DNA of 64,000 bases from Micromonospora sp. WMMD961 (GTDB lineage Bacteria; Actinomycetota; Actinomycetes; Mycobacteriales; Micromonosporaceae). The stretch spans positions 650,501 to 714,500 of the forward strand of contig NZ_JARUBJ010000002.1 of assembly GCF_029626145.1 (NCBI RefSeq). Reading direction: 5' to 3'. Under the pieces are notes generated by a model. That model was not told where the DNA came from, searched no databases, and saw only the letters and a list, made by a program, of their open reading frames with translations. The position numbers and the translations under genes were made by a program. Below, piece after piece: positions 17,284-25,947 of the stretch; within the stretch, counting starts at the first letter, position 1, and every line of letters starts with the position of its first letter.

Positions 17284-18833
17284 CCGAGTTGAAACTGCCG
17301 TCGATCGACTACGCGGCGATCGCTCCGATCCTGATCATGCTGGGCGTCGCGTTGCTCGGCGTGCTCGCCGAGGCCCTCGTGCCTCGGCGCTGGCGGCACG
17401 TGGTGCAGTTGACGCTGGCGCTGCTCGCGGTGCTCGCGGCGCTGACCATGGTGGTGCTCAGCGCCGACGAGCGGATCATCACCGCAGGCGGGGCCCTCGC
17501 CATCGACGGGCCGACACTGTTTCTCCAGGGCGCGATCCTGGTGCTGGCCGCGATGGCGCTGCTGCTGATCGGTGACCGCTCGGTCGAGCGGGGCGGGGCG
17601 TTCGTCGCCCAGGCCGCGGTGACCGCCGAGTCGGCCGACGACCGGCGGCAGGCCGAGGGGCGTAACGGCCTCACCGAGGTCTACCCGCTCACCACGTTCG
17701 CGATCGGCGGCATGCTGATCTTCGTGGCGGCGAACGACCTGCTGACCATGTTCATCGCGCTGGAGGTCTTCTCCCTGCCGCTCTACCTGCTCTGCGCGCT
17801 GGCACGTCGCCGGCGTCTGCTGAGCCAGGAGGCGGCGATGAAGTACTTCCTGCTCGGCGCGTACGCCTCCGCGTTCTTCCTGTTCGGGGTGGCGCTGATC
17901 TACGGCTTCACGTCCGGCATCCCGGATCGGCCGGCCGGCGTCGACTTCGCCACCATCGACGCGGCGGTGGGCGAATCCCCGGCCAGCCCGGTGCTGCTCT
18001 TCGCCGGCATGGCGCTGCTCGCGATCGGCCTGCTCTTCAAGGCCGCGGCGGCACCGTTCCACGTCTGGACCCCGGACGTCTACCAGGGTGCGCCGACCCC
18101 GGTCACCGGCTTCATGGCGGCCTGCACCAAGGTCGCCGCGTTCGGTGCCCTGCTGCGCGTCTTCCACGTCGCGTTCGCCGACGCCAGCTGGGACTACACC
18201 CCGATCCTCGGCGCGGTGGCGGTGCTGACCATGCTGGTCGGTGCGGTGCTCGCGGTCACCCAGACCGACATCAAGAGGCTGCTCGCGTACTCCTCGATCG
18301 CCAACGCCGGCTACCTGCTGGTCGGTGTGCTGGCACCGAGCCGCGACGGACTCGCCGGCACGATGTTCTACCTGGTCGCGTACGGATTCTCGGTGCTCGC
18401 CGCGTTCGCGGTGGTGACGCTGGTGCGGGACGCCGACGGGGAGGCCACCCACCTGTCCCGCTGGGCCGGGCTGGGACGGCGGTCGCCGTTCTTCGCCGCA
18501 GTGTTCACGTTCATCCTGCTGGCCTTCGCGGGTATCCCGCTGACCAGTGGCTTCATGAGCAAGTTCGCGATCTTCGGGCCGGCCCTGGAGGAGGGGCAGG
18601 CCTGGCTGGTGATCGCCGGCGTGCTGACCAGCATGGTGCTGGCCTTCCCGTACCTGCGGGTCGTGGTGATGATGTGGCTCTCCGAGCCGGGCGAGTCCAC
18701 CCCGACGGTCACCGTGCCCGGTGGGCTCACCTCCGCCGCGCTGATGATCGGCGTGCTGGCCACCCTGGTGCTGGGCGTCGCCCCGGCCCCACTGCTCGAC
18801 CTGGCAGCCGGAGCCGCCGAATTCGTTCGATGA
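17280..18833 (+). CDS. nuoN: NADH-quinone oxidoreductase subunit N
   Basis: A 517-residue antiporter-like proton-pumping subunit of about 14 helices and the last gene of the operon. Visible family segments are ALEVFSLPLYLLCALAR, KAAAAPFHVWTPDVYQGAP and TDIKRLLAYSSIANAGYLL. The GTG at 17280 overlaps the nuoM stop (GTGA). The operon ends shortly before a strong hairpin at 18849-18884. Confidence 0.96.
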   Translation: MTELKLPSIDYAAIAPILIMLGVALLGVLAEALVPRRWRHVVQLTLALLAVLAALTMVVLSADERIITAGGALAIDGPTLFLQGAILVLAAMALLLIGDRSVERGGAFVAQAAVTAESADDRRQAEGRNGLTEVYPLTTFAIGGMLIFVAANDLLTMFIALEVFSLPLYLLCALARRRRLLSQEAAMKYFLLGAYASAFFLFGVALIYGFTSGIPDRPAGVDFATIDAAVGESPASPVLLFAGMALLAIGLLFKAAAAPFHVWTPDVYQGAPTPVTGFMAACTKVAAFGALLRVFHVAFADASWDYTPILGAVAVLTMLVGAVLAVTQTDIKRLLAYSSIANAGYLLVGVLAPSRDGLAGTMFYLVAYGFSVLAAFAVVTLVRDADGEATHLSRWAGLGRRSPFFAAVFTFILLAFAGIPLTSGFMSKFAIFGPALEEGQAWLVIAGVLTSMVLAFPYLRVVVMMWLSEPGESTPTVTVPGGLTSAALMIGVLATLVLGVAPAPLLDLAAGAAEFVR

Positions 18834-18848
18834 CAGAAGGATCGATTA

Positions 18849-18884
18849 CCGGGGGCCGGCGCGTGTTCACGTGCCGGCCTCCGG
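18849..18884 (+). terminator. GC-rich hairpin after nuoN
   Basis: The arms starting CCGGGGGCCGGC and ending GGCCTCCGG pair over about 16 bp with two G-U wobbles and a tetraloop. No U-run follows, which is common for actinobacterial terminators. It lies 15 bases after the nuoN stop and 40 bases before the polyprenyl synthase start, so it could end the nuo transcript or act as a partial terminator before the last gene. Confidence 0.6.
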
Positions 18885-18923
18885 TGCGTATCCCCGACCC
18901 GGAGCAGGTCGAACGGGTGTGGC

Positions 18924-20009
18924 ATGGTTGATAGCGTGGTGAATCCGGCGGGTGAGCGTTCAGGTGCCTCCGGCTCCGGCGGTCGGCGGGGTCGCGCGAG
19001 CACGAGTCAGTTCGGCGCGATCGGGCTCAACGTTGCCGATCCGCGGGTCGAGGCGTCCGTGCTGGCTGTGCTGGACACGGTCGAGGTCGAGTTGCGGGCC
19101 AGCGTGGCCAGCGCCGACCCGTTCGTCACCGAGGCCGCCCGGCACCTCCTCGAGGCCGGCGGGAAGCGTTTCCGGCCGCTTCTGGTGGCGCTCGGCGCCC
19201 AGTTCGGTGACCCGACCGGCCCGCAGGTGGTCCCGGCCGCCGTGGTGATGGAGCTCACTCATCTCGCCACCCTCTACCACGACGACGTGATGGACGAGGC
19301 CGTCGTCCGACGGGGCGCGGCGAGCGCGAACTCCCGCTGGACCAACTCGCTCGCCATCCTGGTCGGCGACTACCTCTTCGCCCGCGCGGCGGACATCGCC
19401 GCCGACCTGGGTCCCGAGGCGGTCCGGTTGCAGGCGCGCACCTTCGCCCGGCTGGTGCACGGCCAGATCGCGGAGACCGTGGGGCCGCGCGCCGAGGACG
19501 ACCCGGTGACCCACTACCTGAACGTGATCGCCGACAAGACCGGCTCGCTGATCGCCACGTCGATCCGGTTCGGCGGCATGTTCGGTGGCGCCGCCCCGGA
19601 GCACGTGGAGGCCCTCGCCGGGTACGGCGAGACGATCGGTGTCGCCTTCCAGCTCACCGATGACCTCCTCGACATCGCCTCCGAGTCGGTGCAGTCGGGC
19701 AAGACGCCCGGCACGGACCTGCGCGAAGGTGTCCCGACGCTGCCGGTGCTGTACGCCCGGGAGTCGGACGACTCGGACGCATCCTCGGTGCGTCTGCGGG
19801 AGATCCTGGCGACCGGTCCGCTGACCGACGACGCGCTGCACGCCGAGGCGTTGGGGCTGCTCCGGGAGAGCCCGGCGCTCAAGCGCGCCCGGGAGACCGT
19901 GCGGAGTTACGCCGAGGACGCCCGTGCGCGCCTGGCCCCCCTTCCGGAGGGCCCGTCGCGGCACGCGCTCGAATCGCTCTGCGACTACATCGCCGACCGC
20001 ACCAGCTGA
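18924..20009 (+). CDS. Long-chain trans-polyprenyl diphosphate synthase
   Basis: A 361-residue prenyltransferase of the FPP/GGPP/heptaprenyl synthase family. It shows GGKRFRPLL (residues ~74-82), the first aspartate-rich motif DDVMDEAVVRRG (~115-126) with two residues between the DD and D, and the second motif DDLLD (~243-247). The first motif plus the neighbourhood (menG, MenJ-like reductase, nuo) point to the enzyme that condenses IPP into the menaquinone side chain, like mycobacterial GrcC1; the exact chain length cannot be read. The ATG at 18924 has a weak Shine-Dalgarno, and a GTG 12 bases later is an alternative. The 3' end overlaps the convergent MFS gene by 25 bases. Confidence 0.88.
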   Translation: MVDSVVNPAGERSGASGSGGRRGRASTSQFGAIGLNVADPRVEASVLAVLDTVEVELRASVASADPFVTEAARHLLEAGGKRFRPLLVALGAQFGDPTGPQVVPAAVVMELTHLATLYHDDVMDEAVVRRGAASANSRWTNSLAILVGDYLFARAADIAADLGPEAVRLQARTFARLVHGQIAETVGPRAEDDPVTHYLNVIADKTGSLIATSIRFGGMFGGAAPEHVEALAGYGETIGVAFQLTDDLLDIASESVQSGKTPGTDLREGVPTLPVLYARESDDSDASSVRLREILATGPLTDDALHAEALGLLRESPALKRARETVRSYAEDARARLAPLPEGPSRHALESLCDYIADRTS

Positions 20010-21214
20010 TCGTCGTTCCGACGCGCGGCAGCAGCGGCGCGGCTCAGTAGACGGCCACCGCCGAGCATGAGGACGGCCGCCAGCAGCATGGACACCGCCG
20101 CGGTGGTCCACATGGCCGGGTAGCCGAGGTGGGCGGCGAGGGGGCCCAGGCTCAGCGGGCCGAGACAGCCGCCCGCGTACACCCCGGTCTGGGTGATCGA
20201 GGTGGCGGCGGCCGGTGACTGCGGATGGAGTCGGACCACCGCGAAGGTCATCAGGCCGGGCCACGCCCAACCCAGGCCGAAGCCGAGCACCACGCCGAGC
20301 ACCAGCGGCACCGGGCCGGTCAGCGCGAGCAGGCCCAGCCCGACCGCGCCGACGACCAGCATCGCGGCGATGAGGGCGACGTGGCCGCTGGCGCGGCGAT
20401 CGGCCAACCAGCCGGCGCCCACCCGGGCCGCGACGCAGACCGCGCTGCCCAGCGTCAGGGTCAGGCCGGCCAGGCCCGGCGACATGCCCCGGGCCGCGGC
20501 GGAGTCCACCAGGAAGGTGCCCAGGGCGTTCGCTGCCACCGCTGCCAACGTCGCCGCCGCTCCGACCACCACAAGCGCCGCCGTCGCCCGGCCGGCGCGC
20601 GTCGCACCGGCCCGGCGCGGCGGGCCGGGCACCTCCCGGGGTACGGCGGGCAGCGTCGTCATCGCGGCCACCGCTGCCGCCACGAACGCCCACCGCCAGC
20701 CGACGGTGAGCGCGATGGCCGGCACCGCCGCGCCGGCCAGCAGGGTGGAGATCGGGATGGCGGCCTGCTTGACACCGAACGACAGCCCCTGCCGTCGGGC
20801 CGGCACGTGTTGGGCCAGTGCGGTGTTGCTCGCCAACTGGCCGAGGGCGTTCGCGGCGGCGCTGAGTGCCAGCAACCCGACCAGCACCGGGTACGAGCGG
20901 GCGAGAGCCGCCACGGCCAGCATCGACCCGGCGGCCAGCACGATGCCGCAGCGGGCCACCCGGGTCGGGCCGTACCGCTCGACCAGTCGGCCGGAGGGCA
21001 CCGAGGCCAGCGCGCTGACGCCGAAGTAGACGGCTACGGCCAGGCCGAGGCCGGCCGGGGAGAAGCCGAGGTCGGTGCCCATCTGCACGGCGAGACCACC
21101 GAGCAGGAACACGGGGAGTACGCAGGCCACGGTGGTGGCGACGGCACCGGCGCTGGCCCTGATCGGGTGGGATCGGGCGGCGTCCGGCTCGGGGGTGATG
21201 GCGGTGTTGGTCAT
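19985..21214 (-). CDS. MFS transporter
   Basis: A 409-residue protein with about 12 membrane helices in two halves, a glycine/alanine-rich core and the loop 2-3 segment VPSGRLVERYGPTRVARCG (residues ~73-91), the MFS motif A between helices 2 and 3. The second half shows the equivalent GWLADRRASG. It resembles sugar/drug exporters of the DHA1/CynX type, but the substrate cannot be assigned. It is a single gene running opposite to the polyprenyl synthase, with which its 3' end overlaps by 25 bases, and divergent from the IclR gene, which may regulate it. Confidence 0.82.
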   Translation of the reverse strand: MTNTAITPEPDAARSHPIRASAGAVATTVACVLPVFLLGGLAVQMGTDLGFSPAGLGLAVAVYFGVSALASVPSGRLVERYGPTRVARCGIVLAAGSMLAVAALARSYPVLVGLLALSAAANALGQLASNTALAQHVPARRQGLSFGVKQAAIPISTLLAGAAVPAIALTVGWRWAFVAAAVAAMTTLPAVPREVPGPPRRAGATRAGRATAALVVVGAAATLAAVAANALGTFLVDSAAARGMSPGLAGLTLTLGSAVCVAARVGAGWLADRRASGHVALIAAMLVVGAVGLGLLALTGPVPLVLGVVLGFGLGWAWPGLMTFAVVRLHPQSPAAATSITQTGVYAGGCLGPLSLGPLAAHLGYPAMWTTAAVSMLLAAVLMLGGGRLLSRAAAAARRNDDQLVRSAM

Positions 21215-21368
21215 CGTCCGGCAAACCTACGTGAATCCTCCTCAGGCCACTCGCCGTGACGGTCGGGCCACGAGCTGTGGATGGTGATCTGGCATCCTCG
21301 ACCCGAACAGGCATTTCGCACCGGGCCTGTTTTTCATATGGTGTAAGTCCCCGGCGGCGGAGGTGGTT

Positions 21369-22151
21369 GTGCGCGACCCCTTGGCAGAACCTTCGGACCT
21401 GATCCGCAGCGTGTCCCGAGCGCTGCGGGTGCTGGAGTCGGTCGGTCGCGCCCCGAAAGGCCTGACCGTCAAACAGATCGCCCGGCGGTGCGAGCTGACC
21501 GTGGCCACGACCTACCACCTGGTCCGCACACTCGCGTACGAGGGCTACGTGATCCGTCGCGAGGACGGCACGTACATCGTGGGGTTGGAGGTGGCCGACC
21601 GCTACCGGGAGTTGGTGACCGCCTTCCGAGGCCCGCCAGCGGTCGGTGAGACCCTGCGGCGGGCCGCCCTGGACACCGGCTACAGCCACTACCTCGGTCG
21701 CTTCGTCGGCGGTCAGGTTGCCCTCACGGCGGTCGCCGAGGGGCACCGCTCGCCGTACCTGGAGGATCTGGTCCCCGGCTTCGACGAGGGCGCTCACGCG
21801 ACAGCTCTCGGTAAGGCGCTGCTCGCCACTCTGAGCGTCGACCAGCGCCACCGCTACCTGCGGGAGTACGGCATGCGCCCGTTCACCACCGCCACGCTGA
21901 CCACCACCGAGACGTTCGAGGCCGACCTGGCCGCCGGTGACCGGCGTGGCATGCAGTTGGAGATGGGGCAGTTCCGCCAGGGGGTGGCCTGCGCGGCGGT
22001 GCTCGTCGCGCCGGACAAGGACATGGAACGCCGCGTCGTGCTGGCCTGTGCGTTGCCGGCCAGCGAGATGATGACCTCTGCCCGGGTGGTCCGCGCCAAG
22101 CTGCTCACGGTGGCCCGCAGCGTCGCCGACGGCATCGCGTCCGACAACTGA
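21369..22151 (+). CDS. IclR family transcriptional regulator
   Basis: A ~260-residue regulator. An N-terminal winged helix-turn-helix (residues ~10-70: SVSRALRVLESV, then LTVKQIARRCELTVATTYH) is followed by the IclR effector-binding GAF-like domain, including the ATALGKALLATL segment near residue 140. The GTG at 21369 sits 5 bases after GGAGG (21359-21363); an in-frame GTG at 21363 lies inside that site. It is divergent from the MFS gene with ~150 bases between, a typical arrangement for a local regulator, and convergent with the PhoX gene. The ligand is unknown. Confidence 0.88.
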   Translation: MRDPLAEPSDLIRSVSRALRVLESVGRAPKGLTVKQIARRCELTVATTYHLVRTLAYEGYVIRREDGTYIVGLEVADRYRELVTAFRGPPAVGETLRRAALDTGYSHYLGRFVGGQVALTAVAEGHRSPYLEDLVPGFDEGAHATALGKALLATLSVDQRHRYLREYGMRPFTTATLTTTETFEADLAAGDRRGMQLEMGQFRQGVACAAVLVAPDKDMERRVVLACALPASEMMTSARVVRAKLLTVARSVADGIASDN

Positions 22152-22165
22152 CCGCAGCAACGCCG

Positions 22166-22196
22166 GAGGCCCTCTCCCGGGCTGGGAGAGGGCCTC
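22166..22196. terminator. Bidirectional terminator hairpin between IclR and PhoX genes
   Basis: A perfect 13-bp stem (GAGGCCCTCTCCC with GGGAGAGGGCCTC) and a 5-base loop lie between two convergent genes, 14 bases after the IclR stop. Confidence 0.8.
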
Positions 22197-22260
22197 TGCG
22201 GGCGGTCCAGCCCCGGACCGCCTGAGCAACGTCGACGGCCGGCCGGCCGCGGGTGTGAGG

Positions 22261-24387
22261 TCAGCTGCCGACCGGGCCACCGTCGAGGCGCCAGGTGACC
22301 ACCACGCCCGGCTTGGCGTAGTCGCCGTCCGGCCAGTTCGAGGCCGGGTTCTCCACCGAGGCGCCGGTGATCTCGCCCGGGTGCTGCACGGCGACGAACA
22401 CCGAGCGGTTGTCACCGGTGATGAACGGACCGCAGGTCTCCGCGCCGAGCGGCACGGTCAGGAACTGCTTCAGGTGACCTCGCTCCGGGCCCTCCACGGC
22501 GGTGGCGAACAGGCCGTCGTTACTGCCCAACGCGTTGCCGTCGGTGGAGATCCACAGGTTGCCGGTGGCGTCGAAGGCGACGTTGTCCGGGCAGGAGATC
22601 GGAGAGACCTTGGTCTTGTCGTACCCGGCGAAGAACGTCGACGCGTCGGTCGGGTCGCCACACACGATCGGCAGCGACCAGGCGAAGGTCTCCGAGGTGT
22701 TGTCGTTGCGGTCCTCGACCAGCTCCAGGATCTGCCCGTGCTTGTTGGCGTTGCGCGGGTTCGCCTCGTCCGGCTTCGGGTTGCTGCCGACCCCACGGTT
22801 GGTGTTGTTGGTCAGCGCCACGTACACCTTGCCGGTGAGCAGGCTCGGCTCGACGTCCTCGGGGCGGTCCATCTTGGTCGCACCGACCTTGTCACCGGCG
22901 AGCCGGGTGAAGGTGAGCACGTCCGCGGCGGTCATCCCGTCGACGAACGACCGGTTGCCGCTGACCAGCTTGATCCAGCGACCCCGGCCGTTGAAGGCGC
23001 CGTCGGTGGGCAGCTTGCCCGAGCCGTCGATCTCGGCCGCGCTGGTCTGGTCGAGCTGCGCCACGTAGAGCGTGCCGGACTCCAGCAGGGTCAGGTTGTG
23101 CTTGCGGGCAGCCCAGGAGTTGCCCTTCATGAACTTCTGGTCGGAGACGAACTTGTAGAGGTAGTCGAACCGCTCGTCGTCACCCATGTAGGCGACCACG
23201 TGGCCGTCCTTGGCCACGATCACGTTCGCGCCCTCGTGCTTGAACCGGCCCATCGCGGTGTGCTTGCGCGGGCGGCTCTCCGGGTCGAACGGGTCGATCT
23301 CGACGATCCAGCCGAACCGGTGCGCCTCGTTGGGGTGCTTGGCCAGGTCGAAGCGCTCGTCGGCGCGCTCCCACTTGCGGCTGCCGCTGGGGTAGCGGCT
23401 GGCGGTGCTGATGCCGTAGCGGTCCAGCTTCGGCTTCAGTTCGGCCGGGGCGGCGTCAGCGCCGACGAAGTACTGGTTGAAGTTCTCCTCGCCGGAAAGC
23501 ACCGTGCCCCACGGGGTCACGCCGCCGGCGCAGTTGTTCAGGGTGCCGACGACCGTACGACCCCTGGGGTCGGCGGCGGTCTTCAGCCACGCCGAGCCGG
23601 CGGCCGGGCCGGTCAGGTCGAACTTGGTGCTCAGCGCGGTGACCCGCCGGTTGTACGCCCGGGGGCCCTTGCCGACCGGCTTCCACTGCCCGGTGCCCGC
23701 GACCCGTTCCAACTCCACCACTGACATGCCGTGCGCGGCCATGGCGGTGCGCAACTGCTCCACGGACAGCCCGTCCAGGCCGGGGAAGCCCGGGAACATC
23801 AGGTCCTCGTTGGTGTACTCGTGGTTGACCACGAGCAGCGCCCGCTTGCCCTGCTTGTCCAGCGGCAGCACGCCCACGAAGTCGTTGTTGTAACCGAACT
23901 GCTTGGACTGCGCGGCGGCGGTCTGGTGGTGCACGTTGAACTCGGGCGCGCCCGGCAGCACCGGGTCACCCCACTTGATCACCACGGCGTGGTCGTAGCC
24001 GTTCGGCACGACCAGGGTGTCCAGCTTGTTCGGCGGGATCGGCTTGAAGGTCAGCGCACCGTTGCCGACACCGGTGCTGGGACGGCCGAAGCCGAAGGCC
24101 TCCGGGACGTCCGGGGTGGTGGGGGCGGCCATGGCGGGCGCCGCGCCGGCGAGCGCACCCGCCGCCGCGCCGCCGAACCCGAGGACCAGGGCGCCGACAG
24201 CGCCGGCCCGGACCACGCCGCGGCGCGAGACCTCCGCGTTCACCACGTCTCCGAAGTACGCGTTGTCGGACGTGTTCGGGACCGGGTGGTCGCACGCGTT
24301 TCCGCAGCGGTACAGACAGGTCATGGCGTCACGGGTGCCATGGCGGTTGCCGGTCAACAGGGGGAGCAGCCGGGGGCGGTCGCTCAT
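22261..24387 (-). CDS. PhoX-family (DUF839) secreted phosphatase
   Basis: A 708-residue protein of the PhoX/DUF839 family, calcium- and iron-dependent beta-propeller phosphatases exported by the Tat system. The twin-arginine signal VSRRGVVRAG sits near residues 53-62, followed by an Ala/Gly-rich hydrophobic stretch and an AMA-AP cleavage-type site near 88. A ~50-residue Cys-containing leader precedes it (CLYRCGNACDHPVPN), as in many actinobacterial members. Mature-protein family segments include GVTPWGTVLSGEENFNQYF, the WIVEIDPFDP region and CPDNVAFDATGNLWISTDG. The ATG at 24387 follows GGAGGCTTCCCCC. It probably releases phosphate from organophosphates outside the cell; no PHO-box was identified. 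Confidence 0.88.
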   Translation of the reverse strand: MSDRPRLLPLLTGNRHGTRDAMTCLYRCGNACDHPVPNTSDNAYFGDVVNAEVSRRGVVRAGAVGALVLGFGGAAAGALAGAAPAMAAPTTPDVPEAFGFGRPSTGVGNGALTFKPIPPNKLDTLVVPNGYDHAVVIKWGDPVLPGAPEFNVHHQTAAAQSKQFGYNNDFVGVLPLDKQGKRALLVVNHEYTNEDLMFPGFPGLDGLSVEQLRTAMAAHGMSVVELERVAGTGQWKPVGKGPRAYNRRVTALSTKFDLTGPAAGSAWLKTAADPRGRTVVGTLNNCAGGVTPWGTVLSGEENFNQYFVGADAAPAELKPKLDRYGISTASRYPSGSRKWERADERFDLAKHPNEAHRFGWIVEIDPFDPESRPRKHTAMGRFKHEGANVIVAKDGHVVAYMGDDERFDYLYKFVSDQKFMKGNSWAARKHNLTLLESGTLYVAQLDQTSAAEIDGSGKLPTDGAFNGRGRWIKLVSGNRSFVDGMTAADVLTFTRLAGDKVGATKMDRPEDVEPSLLTGKVYVALTNNTNRGVGSNPKPDEANPRNANKHGQILELVEDRNDNTSETFAWSLPIVCGDPTDASTFFAGYDKTKVSPISCPDNVAFDATGNLWISTDGNALGSNDGLFATAVEGPERGHLKQFLTVPLGAETCGPFITGDNRSVFVAVQHPGEITGASVENPASNWPDGDYAKPGVVVTWRLDGGPVGS

Positions 24388-24487
24388 GGGGGAAGCCTCC
24401 AGGGAATCGGTGGCACGACAGGCGGCGTACCCGCCGGACGCTAGGAGGGCGTGGTGAGCGCTCGTCGGCTGCGATGTGAACCCGGCA

Positions 24488-24516
24488 TGAACACCTCTGC
24501 GGGCGACAACCGTCTG
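24488..24516 (+). promoter_or_regulatory. Candidate ECF-type promoter of the sigma gene
   Basis: TGAAC at 24488-24492 and CGTCTG at 24511-24516 are separated by 18 bases, which resembles ECF promoters of the SigL type (TGAAC, 16-18 bases, CGT). It lies ~22 bases before the first possible start of the sigma gene, so the factor may activate its own unit. A second TGAACC at 24477 is too far from the -10. Confidence 0.4.
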
Positions 24517-24538
24517 ACCTCGGGCTGAACCGTTCGGC

Positions 24539-25117
24539 GTGACCGCACGTATTCACGGGCGGACGCAACGCCGGACGCGCGCAGGAAGCGAGGAGACTGC
24601 CATCAGCGACCACGACGCCCAACTGCTGCGCGCGCTGCACGACGAGCACGCGGAGGCGCTGTACGCCCATGCCCTGCGGCTGGTCAACGGTGATCGGCAG
24701 CGCGCCGAGGACCTGGTGCAGGAGACACTGCTGCGGGCCTGGCGACACCCGGAGTCCCTCGACCCGAAGCGCGGTTCGGTGCGGTCGTGGCTGTTCACCA
24801 CCGCCCGCAACCTGGCCATCGACGCCTGGCGGCGACGCTCCACCCGGGTGGGTGAGGTGTTCACCGACGACCTGCCCGAACCGCCGGAGGTCATCGACGA
24901 GGCCGAACGGGCGGTGGAGGCGTGGACCGTCGCCGAGGCGCTGAACCGGCTCAGCCCGACCCACCGGGAAGTGCTCGTCGAATGCTTCTACCAGGGGCGG
25001 TCGGTGGCCGAGGCGGCGTCCCGCCTGGGCGTACCGCCGGGAACCGTGAAGTCCCGCACCCACTACGCGTTGCGGTCTCTGCGGTTGGTCCTGGCCGAGA
25101 TGGGGGTGACGGGATGA
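24539..25117 (+). CDS. ECF RNA polymerase sigma factor
   Basis: An ECF (group 4) sigma factor of up to 192 residues. Sigma-70 region 2 (residues ~28-95: RLVNGDRQRAEDLVQETLLR, AWRHPESLDP, WLFTTARNLAIDAWRRR) is followed by region 4 (~125-185: LSPTHREVLVECFYQGRSVA and the helix-turn-helix SRLGVPPGTVKSRTHYALR). It resembles the SigK/SigL branch. The start is uncertain: the GTG at 24539 has no good Shine-Dalgarno, while GAGGAG at 24589-24594 sits ideally before an ATC codon (24602) just where homology begins. The stop overlaps the ATG of the zinc anti-sigma gene. Confidence 0.88.
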   Translation: MTARIHGRTQRRTRAGSEETAISDHDAQLLRALHDEHAEALYAHALRLVNGDRQRAEDLVQETLLRAWRHPESLDPKRGSVRSWLFTTARNLAIDAWRRRSTRVGEVFTDDLPEPPEVIDEAERAVEAWTVAEALNRLSPTHREVLVECFYQGRSVAEAASRLGVPPGTVKSRTHYALRSLRLVLAEMGVTG

Positions 25118-25824
25118 CCCGGTGCGAGTTCGCGTACGACGACGGCGCGTACGTGCTGGGTGCCTTGGCTCCCGCCGAACGGGCAGCCTACGAGCGGCAC
25201 CTCTCCGGCTGTGCCGCCTGCCGGGAGTCGGTCGCCGAGATCGCCGTGCTGCCCGGGTTGCTCGGGCGCCTCGACCCGGCGGGGTTGGAGCAGATCCTGC
25301 CCCCGCCGGCCCCGCCCCGGGTGCCCGCGCTGCTCGACGAGGCCCGGCGTCGCCGGCGTCGGCAACGCTCCGCGGACCGGCGACGGTACGCGTTGACCAC
25401 CCTGGCCGCCGCCGGGCTGGCCCTGGTCGTCGGTGTCGGTACGGCCGCGGTGCTGCCCCGACCGGTCGCACCGCCGCCGGGGGCGCAGAGCACGCCGGGC
25501 CCGCAGGTGTCGATGGTCGCGATGCGGCCGGTGGCGGCTGCGGGACCGGTGCACGCCGACATCGGGCTGGTCGGCACCAAGTGGGGCACCCGGGTGACCA
25601 TGCGGTGCGGGTACGACGCGCGGACGAGTTACGGCAAGGCGTACCCGTTCCGGCTGGTGGCGCGTGGCCCGAACGGCGCCACCGAGCAGATCGGGTCCTG
25701 GCTCGCGGCCCCCGGTGACGACCTCAGCTTTACCGGTGCCACCAGGTTCACCGACGCCGAGCTGGCCAGCGTGGAGCTGCAAAAGGCAGACGGCACCCCC
25801 CTGCTCACCTACGCCGTCCCGTAA
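25114..25824 (+). CDS. Zinc-finger anti-sigma factor
   Basis: A 236-residue membrane-anchored anti-sigma protein. The N-terminal ZAS domain shows HLSGCAAC (HX3CX2C, residues ~29-36), expected to bind the sigma factor reversibly through zinc. One membrane helix lies at ~91-112 (TTLAAAGLALVVGVGTAAVL), and a ~120-residue extracytoplasmic domain contains a conserved GTKWGTRVTMRCGY segment typical of SigL/RslA-type partners. The ATG at 25114 overlaps the sigma stop, giving coupled expression. It is followed by a large palindromic repeat. Confidence 0.85.
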   Translation: MTRCEFAYDDGAYVLGALAPAERAAYERHLSGCAACRESVAEIAVLPGLLGRLDPAGLEQILPPPAPPRVPALLDEARRRRRRQRSADRRRYALTTLAAAGLALVVGVGTAAVLPRPVAPPPGAQSTPGPQVSMVAMRPVAAAGPVHADIGLVGTKWGTRVTMRCGYDARTSYGKAYPFRLVARGPNGATEQIGSWLAAPGDDLSFTGATRFTDAELASVELQKADGTPLLTYAVP

Positions 25825-25870
25825 CCCGCCCCGCCGGCCCGGCCCGGCCCCGCCCCGCCCCGCCCGGTCG

Positions 25871-25947
25871 CGTCGATCATGGAGTTGTGGTGGGTGACGA
25901 ACCGCCCGAACTAGGGTCGGGCGGGCACCACAACTCCATGATCGACG
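25871..25947. repeat. Perfect 22-bp inverted repeat with nested hairpin (REP-like)
   Basis: The arms at 25871-25892 (starting CGTCGATCATGGAG) and 25926-25947 are perfect reverse complements. Within the 33-base loop, CCGCCCGA (25902-25909) pairs with TCGGGCGG (25917-25924). It lies between the convergent anti-sigma and RarD-like genes and could serve as a terminator for both. The RarD stop (25911-25913) and last ~12 codons lie inside it, so this repeat forms the C-terminal tail of that protein. Confidence 0.8.

Noticed and set aside
25901..25924. CRISPR-like or tandem repeats near palindromes
   Set aside because: No regularly spaced direct repeats with unique spacers occur anywhere in the window.
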